From Paenibacillus agri (GTDB lineage Bacteria; Bacillota; Bacilli; Paenibacillales; Paenibacillaceae): a DNA stretch of 64,000 nucleotides. Positions within the stretch are counted from its first letter, which is position 1. Every line of letters begins with the position of its first letter. Below the pieces are notes generated by a model. The model was not told the origin of the DNA and did not search any database. It was given only the letters and a program-made list of their open reading frames with translations. Location: positions 26,203 to 90,202 of the forward strand of contig NZ_JABWCS010000197.1 in NCBI RefSeq assembly GCF_013359945.1. The letters are read 5' to 3'. Of the stretch, positions 9,878 to 17,851 are shown in pieces. A program made the position numbers and the translations under genes.

Positions 9878-10768
9878 TCAACCTTTAACAGCACCAATCA
9901 TGACACCTTTCACAAAATATTTTTGGAGGAACGGATAGATCACCATGATGGGGAACATCGCAATAACAACAATCGCCATTTGAATATTTTTCGCATTCAC
10001 ATTCATTTGTGCCAGCATCGCTTGCATGACTTCTGTTCCGGTTCCGGAATCGAAGGAAAGGGAGAATAAATATTTTCTTAGGATCAACTGTAATGGATAC
10101 TTATTCTCGTCCTGAAGATACACCAGTGCTTCAAACCATCCATTCCAGCTGCCAACAATGCCGAATAGAGCAAATGTCGCCAGAAGCGGCTTGGAGAGCG
10201 GCAAATAAATTTTGGTTAAGATTTGAATATCGTTAGCCCCATCAATAACAGCGGATTCGCGCAAATCGGCTGGTATGGATTGATAAAAGGACCTGAACAA
10301 AAATACATTAAACGCAGATACACAGCCGGGGATAATCATGATCCAATAGGTATCAAGCAAATGAAGACTCCGTGCGAGCAAATAAGAAGGGATCAAGCCG
10401 CCACTAAAGAACATCGTAATGACCAGAAAGATCGAAAGAAATTTTTTGGCCATGAAGTCCGGGAGCGTCAGCGGATACGCCATTAATGAGGTAAAAGTCA
10501 GCATGAACAAGGTGGAACCCAGTGCATATATAATGGAATGCGCGTAGCCCGAATACAGAAATGGGTCCTGGAAAATATATTTGTAACCGCCTACATTAAA
10601 GCCCTTCGGAAAAATCGTAATATCCCCTCTAAGAATAGGTTCAGAACTGCTTAAAGAAACTGCAATGACGTGCAAGAATGGATATAGCATGACCACACAT
10701 AGCAGCAGCATCAACAAAATATTGAACACATCAAATATTTTTGAACCAATACTTTCTTTACCTACCAT
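9878..10768 (-). CDS. CUT1 ABC transporter permease (LplC type)
   Basis: The protein is about 296 residues with six predicted membrane segments. It contains the EAA loop (ESAVIDGAND...PLSKP near residues 185-205) that docks the ATPase, and ends with the FVKGVMIGAVKG tail usual for LplC-type permeases. ATG at 10768 is chosen because AGGGGG, which includes the stop codon of the upstream permease, lies 8 bases before it; the upstream GTG at 10777 overlaps that site. It forms the membrane pore with the product of 10781-11692. Confidence 0.92.
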   Translation of the reverse strand: MVGKESIGSKIFDVFNILLMLLLCVVMLYPFLHVIAVSLSSSEPILRGDITIFPKGFNVGGYKYIFQDPFLYSGYAHSIIYALGSTLFMLTFTSLMAYPLTLPDFMAKKFLSIFLVITMFFSGGLIPSYLLARSLHLLDTYWIMIIPGCVSAFNVFLFRSFYQSIPADLRESAVIDGANDIQILTKIYLPLSKPLLATFALFGIVGSWNGWFEALVYLQDENKYPLQLILRKYLFSLSFDSGTGTEVMQAMLAQMNVNAKNIQMAIVVIAMFPIMVIYPFLQKYFVKGVMIGAVKG

Positions 10769-10780
10769 GTCCCGCACCCC

Positions 10781-11692
10781 CTACCAAATACTTGTGTCTG
10801 ATACTTTACGGCTTAACATGTTTGCTCCTATGAGCAAGATAAATGCAACCAAGGACTGGAAAAGCCCAATGGCGGTCGTATATTCAAATCTTGACCCCAT
10901 AATCCCTTCACGGTAAAGATAGGTCCCAATAACATCCGCAACCTCATAGGTGTCCGGGTTATACAGCATAAGGATTTTCTGAAAATCCGTACCCAAAATC
11001 CCGCTAAGGGACAAAATAAGCAAAATAATCGTCGTTGGTTTGATATGCGGCCAGTTAATATTTCGCACCTTCTGCCAGCGGTTTGCACCGTCAATACTCG
11101 CAACATCATATAGCGTAGGATCAACACTGCTTAATGCCGCCAGGTACAAAATTGTACCAAAACCGATCCCCTGCCATATGTTTGAACTGATAAATATGGT
11201 CCTGAACCATTCAGGCTCTGACAGAAACACAATCGGATCGACGCCGAACCAACCTGCAATTTTGTTAAACAACCCTTCTCTCTCGGTAAAGGTCCGAAGA
11301 ATACCCACAATAATGACCGTGGAAATAAAGTGCGGCAAGTAGGATATGGTCTGTACCGCTTTTTTGAATTTAGGAAACCTTAATTCGTTGAATAGCAAGG
11401 CCAGAATGATCGGGGCGGGAAATCCCCATAACAAGGAGTAGATACCTAACAATATGGTGTTCTTAAGTACCCTCATTGCCATAGGATCTTGAAAGAATAA
11501 AATGAAGTACTTAAATCCTACCCATTCACTGCCCCACATCCCTCGAACCGCACTATACTTTTTGAAGGCGATCTGTATCCCGTACATTGGAAAGTAACTA
11601 AACACCAGTACAACCAAAAATCCAGGCAATACCATTAAAAATAAGTAACGTTGCTTCCAAAATCGTTTGAAAAACTTGTGTGAAGTTACCAT
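10781..11692 (-). CDS. CUT1 ABC transporter permease (LplB type)
   Basis: This 303-residue membrane protein has six predicted helices, the EAA loop DVASIDGANRWQKV and the NPDTYEVADVIGTYLYR block typical of LplB/YteP permeases. AAGGGGG precedes the ATG. It is the first gene of the operon and is read from the promoter at 11766-11794, with a cre site in front. It should import the same saccharide that the GH95-like and GH38 enzymes then break down. Confidence 0.93.
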   Translation of the reverse strand: MVTSHKFFKRFWKQRYLFLMVLPGFLVVLVFSYFPMYGIQIAFKKYSAVRGMWGSEWVGFKYFILFFQDPMAMRVLKNTILLGIYSLLWGFPAPIILALLFNELRFPKFKKAVQTISYLPHFISTVIIVGILRTFTEREGLFNKIAGWFGVDPIVFLSEPEWFRTIFISSNIWQGIGFGTILYLAALSSVDPTLYDVASIDGANRWQKVRNINWPHIKPTTIILLILSLSGILGTDFQKILMLYNPDTYEVADVIGTYLYREGIMGSRFEYTTAIGLFQSLVAFILLIGANMLSRKVSDTSIW

Positions 11693-11746
11693 CTCTGCTT
11701 TCCCCCTTCAAAAACTTGGCACTTAAAGCTTCTCTAGAAAAAGAAA

Positions 11747-11762
11747 TTGTTACCGCTTACAA
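11747..11762 (-). promoter_or_regulatory. cre site (CcpA operator) at the transporter promoter
   Basis: Read leftwards, TTGTAAGCGGTAACAA fits the Bacillus cre consensus WTGNAANCGNWNNCW at every fixed position. It lies immediately downstream of the -10 element, at the expected transcription start, where CcpA would block initiation. The neighbouring GntR/LacI hybrid regulator could also bind here. Confidence 0.8.
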
Positions 11763-11765
11763 CAA

Positions 11766-11794
11766 AGAATACAACCATTGAATATCTGTGTCAA
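11766..11794 (-). promoter_or_regulatory. Sigma-A promoter of the transporter/glycosidase operon
   Basis: Leftward TTGACA (11789-11794) and TATTCT (11766-11771) are separated by exactly 17 bases, giving a near-consensus housekeeping promoter about 75 bases upstream of the first permease gene. Confidence 0.8.
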
Positions 11795-11888
11795 TATATG
11801 ATTTATATTTAGATTATAAATGATACAATAAATGATACAGAAGCTATATCAAAACTCTAATTTCACTGATTACTATCCAAGTAAGAAA

Positions 11889-11945
11889 CGAAAAAAAGCG
11901 ACCTCATTGAAAGTCCGCAACGGAATTCCAACAAAGCCGCTATCA
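11889..11945 (-). terminator. Likely terminator after the GntR/LacI regulator
   Basis: Leftwards, an imperfect stem opening with AGCGGC and closing with GTCGCT is followed by six T. It lies beyond the stop of the regulator gene. The interior pairing is weak. Confidence 0.5.
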
Positions 11946-12002
11946 AATTTGTGCCAAATGTTCATTTGGATACAAGCTGACCTTTCAAGATTATAAAAAC
12001 AT

Positions 12003-13127
12003 TCAGGTGCCTATCGAGCGAACAGTCTCCCCGATATAAATGTTGGATTTGCATACTTGTCCGTAAAACAACTGATCTTCGTTGCCATCAATCATGTTCA
12101 GCAATAACCCGGCAGCACATTGTCCCATTTCATAAAAAGGCTGTGTGATTCCAGTTACATTTAATTTGATTCTGCGGTTTAAATTTTCTGCATCATAGGT
12201 GACGAGCGATACATCCTCAGGTACGCGAACATTCATACTTTGTAACGAACGGAGGGCCGCCTCGGCAATTTGATCATTTGCAGTAAATACAGCCGTGAAC
12301 GACATTTCTTTCATTTTTCTCTCTAGAACATCACAATAATGGTCAAATTCATCAGAGAAATCCTCATACTTGGTGGGAATAAACACTTCGAATTCATGCG
12401 AATACGGCAGTCCCGAGTCAACAATTGCCTGCTTGAAGCCCATAAGCCGTTCATTGATCGTGCTTATATTACTATTTTTAATAAATAGCATTTGCCTATG
12501 TCCTTGTTCGATGAGCAGCTTGGTCAGGTTGTAAGCGCCTGCAATATTATCGCTGGTTACATACGGAATGCTTGTGTTGTAGACCACCCGATCCAAGCTT
12601 ATGTATTTGATCCCGTGATCCTGAAGTAAGGAGAAGATCCGATTATTAATCTCTTCATGTCCTTCACTCATAAAGGGACTTAGGATCACCCCTTCTACCT
12701 TTCTTTCGACTGCCCCTCGTACGAGGGATTCCAGCTTTTCAAGATTCCGGTCATCACTTGAACTTAGCAGCTGGTAGCCCCGTAGAAACAAGGCATCTTC
12801 CACTCCCCGCAGTGCAGTCGCCCAGATCGGATTATCGATGCCGAACACAAAAGCAGCCACCAGACGCGTACCACCTTGCAAAATCTCCTTCTCTTTATTC
12901 ATGAAGGTTCCTCTGCGGCTATCCCGGATAAGCCACCCTTCCTCCGTGAGCTCCTTGATCGCCTTTTCAATCGTATTCACACTAGACTCATAATATTGGG
13001 CGAACTCGCGGCTGGATGGTAGCCTGTAGCCCTCAGTCCACTCTCCGCTTATCAGCCTTTGCTTAATATCCTCTTTGATAACCGAGTACTTAGCCACAGC
13101 TTCATTCTCCTCATGTAATCTTATCAT
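12003..13127 (-). CDS. GntR-type HTH / LacI-type sugar-binding hybrid repressor (AraR-like)
   Basis: The protein is up to 374 residues. Residues 14-80 form a GntR winged helix (IKQRLISGEW...LPSSREFAQ). Residues 88-370 form a LacI/periplasmic-binding-protein domain with the TANDQIA block and C-terminal ligand pocket. This fusion is the AraR architecture, in which a sugar releases the repressor from DNA. It lies next to the transporter/glycosidase operon and most likely controls it. Two starts are possible: ATG 13127 with GAAGGG upstream, or GTG 13097 with GAGGAG 8 bases upstream. The second fits better with the promoter at 13130-13158, whose -10 touches the first ATG. Confidence 0.9.
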   Translation of the reverse strand: MIRLHEENEAVAKYSVIKEDIKQRLISGEWTEGYRLPSSREFAQYYESSVNTIEKAIKELTEEGWLIRDSRRGTFMNKEKEILQGGTRLVAAFVFGIDNPIWATALRGVEDALFLRGYQLLSSSDDRNLEKLESLVRGAVERKVEGVILSPFMSEGHEEINNRIFSLLQDHGIKYISLDRVVYNTSIPYVTSDNIAGAYNLTKLLIEQGHRQMLFIKNSNISTINERLMGFKQAIVDSGLPYSHEFEVFIPTKYEDFSDEFDHYCDVLERKMKEMSFTAVFTANDQIAEAALRSLQSMNVRVPEDVSLVTYDAENLNRRIKLNVTGITQPFYEMGQCAAGLLLNMIDGNEDQLFYGQVCKSNIYIGETVRSIGT

Positions 13128-13129
13128 TC

Positions 13130-13158
13130 ACTGTACCCTTCGCCCCAATCTGTGTCAA
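13130..13158 (-). promoter_or_regulatory. Sigma-A type promoter of the hybrid repressor gene
   Basis: Leftward TTGACA (13153-13158) and TACAGT (13130-13135) are spaced by 17 bases. The -10 lies right against the ATG at 13127, which supports the shorter GTG start at 13097. Confidence 0.6.
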
Positions 13159-13171
13159 GTTTCTTGATACA

Positions 13172-13210
13172 AGAAAACAAAATCCACAACCTCGTCTGAA
13201 GTTGTGGATG
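13172..13210 (-). terminator. Terminator after allB
   Basis: A perfect 9-bp stem (ATCCACAAC with GTTGTGGAT, 13182-13190 and 13201-13209) is followed leftwards by a T-rich tract. Confidence 0.8.
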
Positions 13211-13252
13211 GATAAGAAAGCGATGAATATGACGCTCTGCATGTCAATGCGA

Positions 13253-14647
13253 TCAACCCATTAAATCTACTAATTGCGTTCCCTCCGGTTTCTGCCATTG
13301 ACCGTTCTTACCTATACCCTCGTTCTCCAGCACACGCCCATCTTGTACAACAACCTTACCACGCACGATCGTTCCGACAATGCTACTTGGGAAAGTATGC
13401 CCCATGTACAGACTTTGCTTATGTTTGGCGTAGTAATTGTCTTCAGTTACGGTAAATGGTGTATCTAGGTCGATAATCGCCAGATCGGCGTCCATGCCTA
13501 CGGCAATCTTGCCTTTGCGATCCGCAAGGTCAAAGCGCTCGGCAGGAGCGGAAGCGGTCATACGGGCGATCTGTTCCAGCGGAATATGGTTCGTCTGAGA
13601 CAATTCCAGTGCAGCCAGCAGCGTAAACTGCCCGCCGCTAATGCCGCCCCACGCCTGAAACAAATTGAAATCCTTAGGGTCTTTCATGTCATATGGACAT
13701 GGCGAGTGGTCCGAGGTCAGCATGTCGAACTTGCCTGCAGCGACCAGTTCAATCAGCTTCTTCTGCTCAGAGGCTTCACGCAGTGGGGGCGCACATTTGG
13801 CAATGCTGCCCCGTTCGCGAAGAGCGTCATGATTAAATAGCAGATAGTGCGCACACGTCTCTACGGTTACGTTCATTCCGCGGCTTTTTGCATCCTCTAT
13901 CTTGCCCACCGCTGCCTCAGAACTGATATGCACAAAGTGCAGTGCGCAACCGGTGATCTCTGCATAATACAGCGCCCGCTCAACCGCTTCGACTTCAGCA
14001 AGGATCGGTCGTGTCGCCAGATAATCATCGGCACTTACACAGCCTGCCTGTTCCTTCTCCGCCTTGAGCCAATTCGTGATCGCCGCACTCTCCGCATGCA
14101 ACGCCAGCACTTTGCCCAGCTTGGCGATCTGCTTCATTCCACTGAGCAGCGTCATCTCATCTACGGCTTCGAACTCTTTGTTACCTGTCGTAGACAGAAA
14201 TGCCTTAAATCCGATAACACCAGACTTCGCAAGCGGCGCAAGATCGTCTTCATTCCCTGGCACAAGTCCGCCCCACAAACCGAAGTCCACGACTGACTTC
14301 TTATTGCCAAGCCTTGCTTTATCCAGCAGCGCTTCACAGTTAACCGTCGAAGGAATTCCGTTCAGTGGCATATCGAAGAAGGTTGTACATCCTCCTGCCG
14401 CCATCATCGATGATCCAGTAGAGAACCCCTCCCAATGCTCACGCCCCGGCTCACTGAAATGAACATGAACATCAATCATCCCCGGCATAACGACCTGACC
14501 CGCTGCATTCCACTCCTGACGGGCTGAGGCAGCCAGCTCCGATGTAATTACTTTGATCTTGCCATCCTTGATGCCGATGTCAACCTGCTCTACACCTGTC
14601 GGGAGTACAACTACTCCATTACGGACGATTAGATCCATCTGTTCCAT
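13253..14647 (-). CDS. allB: Allantoinase
   Basis: The 464-residue cyclic amidohydrolase opens the hydantoin ring of allantoin to give allantoate. It shows the metal-binding DVHVHFSEPG, the carbamylated-Lys region GFKAFLSTTG, and the later HAES, HISS and TSDHSP blocks of the dihydroorotase/allantoinase family. ATG 14647 is chosen because AAAGGAG lies upstream; the longer frame to 14728 has no such site. It lies 34 bases downstream of the allantoin permease gene pucI on the same strand, followed by a terminator, so the two form one unit. Purine genes on both sides support allantoin as the substrate. Confidence 0.95.
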   Translation of the reverse strand: MEQMDLIVRNGVVVLPTGVEQVDIGIKDGKIKVITSELAASARQEWNAAGQVVMPGMIDVHVHFSEPGREHWEGFSTGSSMMAAGGCTTFFDMPLNGIPSTVNCEALLDKARLGNKKSVVDFGLWGGLVPGNEDDLAPLAKSGVIGFKAFLSTTGNKEFEAVDEMTLLSGMKQIAKLGKVLALHAESAAITNWLKAEKEQAGCVSADDYLATRPILAEVEAVERALYYAEITGCALHFVHISSEAAVGKIEDAKSRGMNVTVETCAHYLLFNHDALRERGSIAKCAPPLREASEQKKLIELVAAGKFDMLTSDHSPCPYDMKDPKDFNLFQAWGGISGGQFTLLAALELSQTNHIPLEQIARMTASAPAERFDLADRKGKIAVGMDADLAIIDLDTPFTVTEDNYYAKHKQSLYMGHTFPSSIVGTIVRGKVVVQDGRVLENEGIGKNGQWQKPEGTQLVDLMG

Positions 14648-14681
14648 CGTGATTCGCTCCTTTGTATTGTCCTTGGTCCAT

Positions 14682-16076
14682 CTATTCGAAAATCGTGCCG
14701 CGCTTGAAGGACGAGCCTTTGAATGCATATTTCGTCAGCAAGAAGTATGAGAGCCCTGCCACGATAAAGCCGACGATCCAGCCGAGGTCTACTTCTATGA
14801 ATGCCGCAGCAGCGCCAAGCGTCATGGCGAGGATTGCGCTTGGGTTGTAACCAGCAAAGCTGCCGTTCTCCCGATATAACTCAGCGACATCCACCTTCTG
14901 ACGACGCAGGATATAGAATTCAACCAGCAGAATCGCAACGATCGGCCCTAGGAATGCCGAGTAGATCAAGACGAACATGTTCAGACCATGCGCTGAAGAG
15001 TCTTTCACCAGCACCCACGGGAAGGAGCAAAGCGCCAGCAGACCCGTGATCGCTACTGCAGGTTTGTACTTTAGTTTCGTAACAAAAGAGATAACGTATG
15101 CGGGAGGAACAATATTCGCCACCATGTTAACTGCAATAACACCGATCACGATAAACGCGGATACACCAACGGTGATATACGAATTGTTGACAACAATAGC
15201 GAACGCCTTGACCGGGTTGGAGATCCCTGTTGCTGCTGCCATCATCGCACCGATTGTCAGTACGAAGCCGTAGGCGATCGTAATCGGGCTGAAGTACAGG
15301 AAGCTTCGTTTCCCATCACTGATCCCTGGCTTCAGTTCGCGGGAGTAGTCTGCTGCACTCAGGAATATTGCAGCGTAGTTACCCAGAAAAACCATGATAA
15401 AGGAGAAGAACGGCAGGCCCCATGTTCCCTTCGCATGGACCCAGTTATGCATGATAGCATCACTGTGTGAATTCACCAACAGTCCGAATACATAGATTAG
15501 CGCGAGTACGATTACGATTGATGCGAGCGTCTCCACCCACTTAATCGCGTGAAACCCATATAGCGAAAGGCCGATCTGGACAAGCTGCAAAGCAATAAAA
15601 CAAACTGGAATACTGTCAAAGCTGCCGCCTGTGACGACCTTGACAATCTCATTGAGCGCCGTTGCGCCAACCCAACTCTGGAAACCGTACCAGATAATCG
15701 CCGGTATGCCTCGAAGGAAGGAGGAGATGATCGCTCCCTTGGTGCCAAACGACATCCGAAGCTGTACGACATACGGGACGCCTGTACGATAGCCGAAGCG
15801 ATCATTGAGTGCGAAGATGACTGAGATGAGCCCTATGGCGATGATCGCAGCTACAAAAGTCTGCACGAGATTCAAGTTAGCAACGCCGGCAGCGATAAGG
15901 CTCGCACCAAGTGTCATATTCCCTAGATTGACACCATCACCGATCCACATAAACATGTAAGAGATAACCCCTACTTTCCGATCCTTTTCTTGCTTCGGTC
16001 GAAGGGACTCGTCAACATACATCTCTTCTTTCAATTGCGACTGCTCCTGAATGTGACCCGCCAAATCCATAGACAT
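14682..16076 (-). CDS. pucI: Allantoin permease (NCS1 family)
   Basis: This membrane protein of 464 residues has about 12 hydrophobic segments and an early block WIGDGVNLGNMTLGASLIAAG that marks NCS1 nucleobase/allantoin symporters. The central segment ADYSRELKPG is also typical. AAGGGAG precedes the ATG. Its position directly ahead of allB, and the other allantoin genes around it, support allantoin uptake across the cytoplasmic membrane. A long palindrome and a GlnR/TnrA-like box lie 43-78 bases upstream. Confidence 0.92.
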   Translation of the reverse strand: MSMDLAGHIQEQSQLKEEMYVDESLRPKQEKDRKVGVISYMFMWIGDGVNLGNMTLGASLIAAGVANLNLVQTFVAAIIAIGLISVIFALNDRFGYRTGVPYVVQLRMSFGTKGAIISSFLRGIPAIIWYGFQSWVGATALNEIVKVVTGGSFDSIPVCFIALQLVQIGLSLYGFHAIKWVETLASIVIVLALIYVFGLLVNSHSDAIMHNWVHAKGTWGLPFFSFIMVFLGNYAAIFLSAADYSRELKPGISDGKRSFLYFSPITIAYGFVLTIGAMMAAATGISNPVKAFAIVVNNSYITVGVSAFIVIGVIAVNMVANIVPPAYVISFVTKLKYKPAVAITGLLALCSFPWVLVKDSSAHGLNMFVLIYSAFLGPIVAILLVEFYILRRQKVDVAELYRENGSFAGYNPSAILAMTLGAAAAFIEVDLGWIVGFIVAGLSYFLLTKYAFKGSSFKRGTIFE

Positions 16077-16118
16077 CTCCGCTCACTCCCTTTTTTCTGG
16101 TTCGTCATCTAATAGGTT

Positions 16119-16154
16119 ATATAACATAACTTAATTATGTTATATTTCCTTACT
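16119..16154. promoter_or_regulatory. Palindromic operator and GlnR/TnrA-like box upstream of pucI
   Basis: A perfect inverted repeat with 11-base arms (ATATAACATAA, 16119-16129, and its complement 16135-16145) lies upstream of pucI. Overlapping it, 16138-16154 matches the GlnR/TnrA consensus TGTNANAWWWTMTNACA at 15 of 17 positions. A related TAACAT-TTT-ATGTTA palindrome recurs at 16254-16268. PucR or GlnR are the likely binders. Confidence 0.55.
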
Positions 16155-16321
16155 CAATCTTTATATTCTTCATTTTATCATCTATTTTTTATAAATCATC
16201 AGCAAAATCGTAGATTATCTTTCAATCTATTGGTGAATATGCACAAAATAAAATAACATTTTATGTTATGTTTATAACGATAGCGGTTATAGACATGTCG
16301 GAAACCAAGCTTCAACTGCAC

Positions 16322-16352
16322 AAAAAAACTGCCGGCATCCACTCGGCAGTTA
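16322..16352 (-). terminator. Terminator of the allC-pucG-permease-amidase operon
   Basis: An inverted repeat (AACTGCCGG/CGGCAGTT) is followed leftwards by seven T. It lies downstream of the amidase and the FAH remnant. Confidence 0.85.
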
Positions 16353-16376
16353 CTTAATTCAAAAGATATGAAGATA

Positions 16377-16523
16377 CTACAACATCTTAATGTATCCCTG
16401 ATCCACCAACACTGGATGATGTAACGTCTCCATCCCTGTCAACTGACCTCCGACATGATCTCCGGCTTGCAGGATGACTGAACCTGGCGTTCCCGTTATG
16501 AAGAGTATATCCTTCAAGATATT
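16377..16523 (-). pseudogene. C-terminal remnant of a fumarylacetoacetate hydrolase (FAH) family gene
   Basis: Read leftwards, an open stretch of about 48 codons after an in-frame stop (16524-16526) gives KDILFITGTPGSVIL, then a glycine-rich GDHVGGQLTGME and HHPVLV. This matches the conserved C-terminal block of FAH-family enzymes (IFTGTPGGV...GD.V...I.G.G.L.NPV). The N-terminal three quarters of such a protein are missing. It sits between the amidase stop and the operon terminator, so a whole gene was probably once the last member of the purine operon. FAH-family members are often annotated as ureidoglycolate lyases in such clusters. The match was made by eye. Confidence 0.6.
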
Positions 16524-16537
16524 CTAGTCCCCCTAAT

Positions 16538-17851
16538 CTATTCAGCAGTGGACACTCTTGTATCACCATACCTTGCCGCCACCCAATGCAGCAGCGCACG
16601 ATCCCGGCCCGGCGCGGCAACGAATGACACCCCGATTGGCAGACCGTCCTCACGCCACACTGGAACTGTTAATTGCGGCAACCCTGCCAGACCCGCTATG
16701 CACGATAGTTGCATGACTTTTGCACGATATGCCTCAGCTTCCTCCCCTTGGAGCCCACACAGCGGAGCGACACCCGGCGCAGTCGGCAGTACCAACAGCC
16801 CATCGACACCTAGCAGACTCGACAGTTCTGCACGCAACACCGTTCGCAGTTCCTGCGCCCAAGTGATATCCGCTTCCCGCAGCGTACTTGTCCACTTCAG
16901 CCGCTCTGCAATTCCCGGTCCGAAGACAGGCTGATGCTGTGTTACCCATGTCCCATGCTCCCGCCATATCTCCATTCCTTGCAGCAGACGAAAAGCTTGC
17001 GACCACAAAGTCAGCCCCCGACCAAGCAATGCATACTCCTCAGGCACTGAGTAAAGAGATTGCTCCATCCACCCCTTCCACACTTGGTCAGTCAGATGAA
17101 CAGACCCCAAAGGCAAGGGATAATCCCCCTGCAACTCGCCCACATGTGTCAGCAACTTGTCCCGATCTGCCGCCTCCGGCACGGCCCATGTCTCTTCATC
17201 CATATAGATCTTATGAAATGAAGTGACAGCTGAGTCACTCTCGTCAGCCAACAATACTTCGCCAACCTCAACGATCCATTGCAATTTCCGACTCATCCAG
17301 CCCACGGTATCAAAACTATGCGCCAGCGGAATCACCCCATCCAGCGATACCATGCCATGTGTTGGACGGAAACCGTACACCCCGCAATAGGATGAGGGAA
17401 TCCGCACCGATCCACCTGTGTCAGTGCCGATTGCAAATTCAATATCATCAGCTGCCGCCGCAACTGCTGAACCACTGGAGGAGCCGCCAGGGATTCTCGT
17501 TGAATCCGCCGGGTTGATCGGCGTGCCGTAGTGGGCATTTTCTCCGTTCAAGCTGTACATCAGTTCGTCGGTATGTGTCATGCCATCAAGTGCAGCACCC
17601 GCCGCCAGCAATCGCCGAACAACCTCCGCATGGCGGGGCGCCGCTTCATGAGTGCGCAGCCAGTCCGGATTGCCCGCTGCATTCGTATGCCCCGCAACCG
17701 CGACGACATCCTTGAGCGCGAAGCGTGTACCATTTAATCTACCCTCGCCAGACGGTGGCACAATAACATTCGGCGCAATATAGGCTTGATAAGCTTGCCA
17801 TTCTATCTTACTGCTTGCCTGGTTAGTACGATGATGTTGATCAGAGCTCAT
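16538..17851 (-). CDS. Amidase-signature family hydrolase
   Basis: The protein is 437 residues from ATG 17851, which has AAGGAGGTG just upstream. It carries the amidase-signature catalytic set: Lys in FALKDVVAVAG (about residue 47), the cis-Ser in GGSSSGS, and the nucleophile Ser in GTDTGGSVRIP. It hydrolyses an amide in the cytoplasm. In this operon the likely substrate is a product of ureide breakdown such as allophanate or oxamate, but this is inference, and the C-terminal domain found in full allophanate hydrolases is absent. Its start overlaps the stop of the upstream permease by 11 bases, indicating translational coupling. Confidence 0.87.
   Translation of the reverse strand: MSSDQHHRTNQASSKIEWQAYQAYIAPNVIVPPSGEGRLNGTRFALKDVVAVAGHTNAAGNPDWLRTHEAAPRHAEVVRRLLAAGAALDGMTHTDELMYSLNGENAHYGTPINPADSTRIPGGSSSGSAVAAAADDIEFAIGTDTGGSVRIPSSYCGVYGFRPTHGMVSLDGVIPLAHSFDTVGWMSRKLQWIVEVGEVLLADESDSAVTSFHKIYMDEETWAVPEAADRDKLLTHVGELQGDYPLPLGSVHLTDQVWKGWMEQSLYSVPEEYALLGRGLTLWSQAFRLLQGMEIWREHGTWVTQHQPVFGPGIAERLKWTSTLREADITWAQELRTVLRAELSSLLGVDGLLVLPTAPGVAPLCGLQGEEAEAYRAKVMQLSCIAGLAGLPQLTVPVWREDGLPIGVSFVAAPGRDRALLHWVAARYGDTRVSTAE

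Noticed and set aside
13847..14462. Overlapping + strand frames of about 130-150 codons
   Set aside because: They are antisense to allB, with compositional bias of mirror frames.
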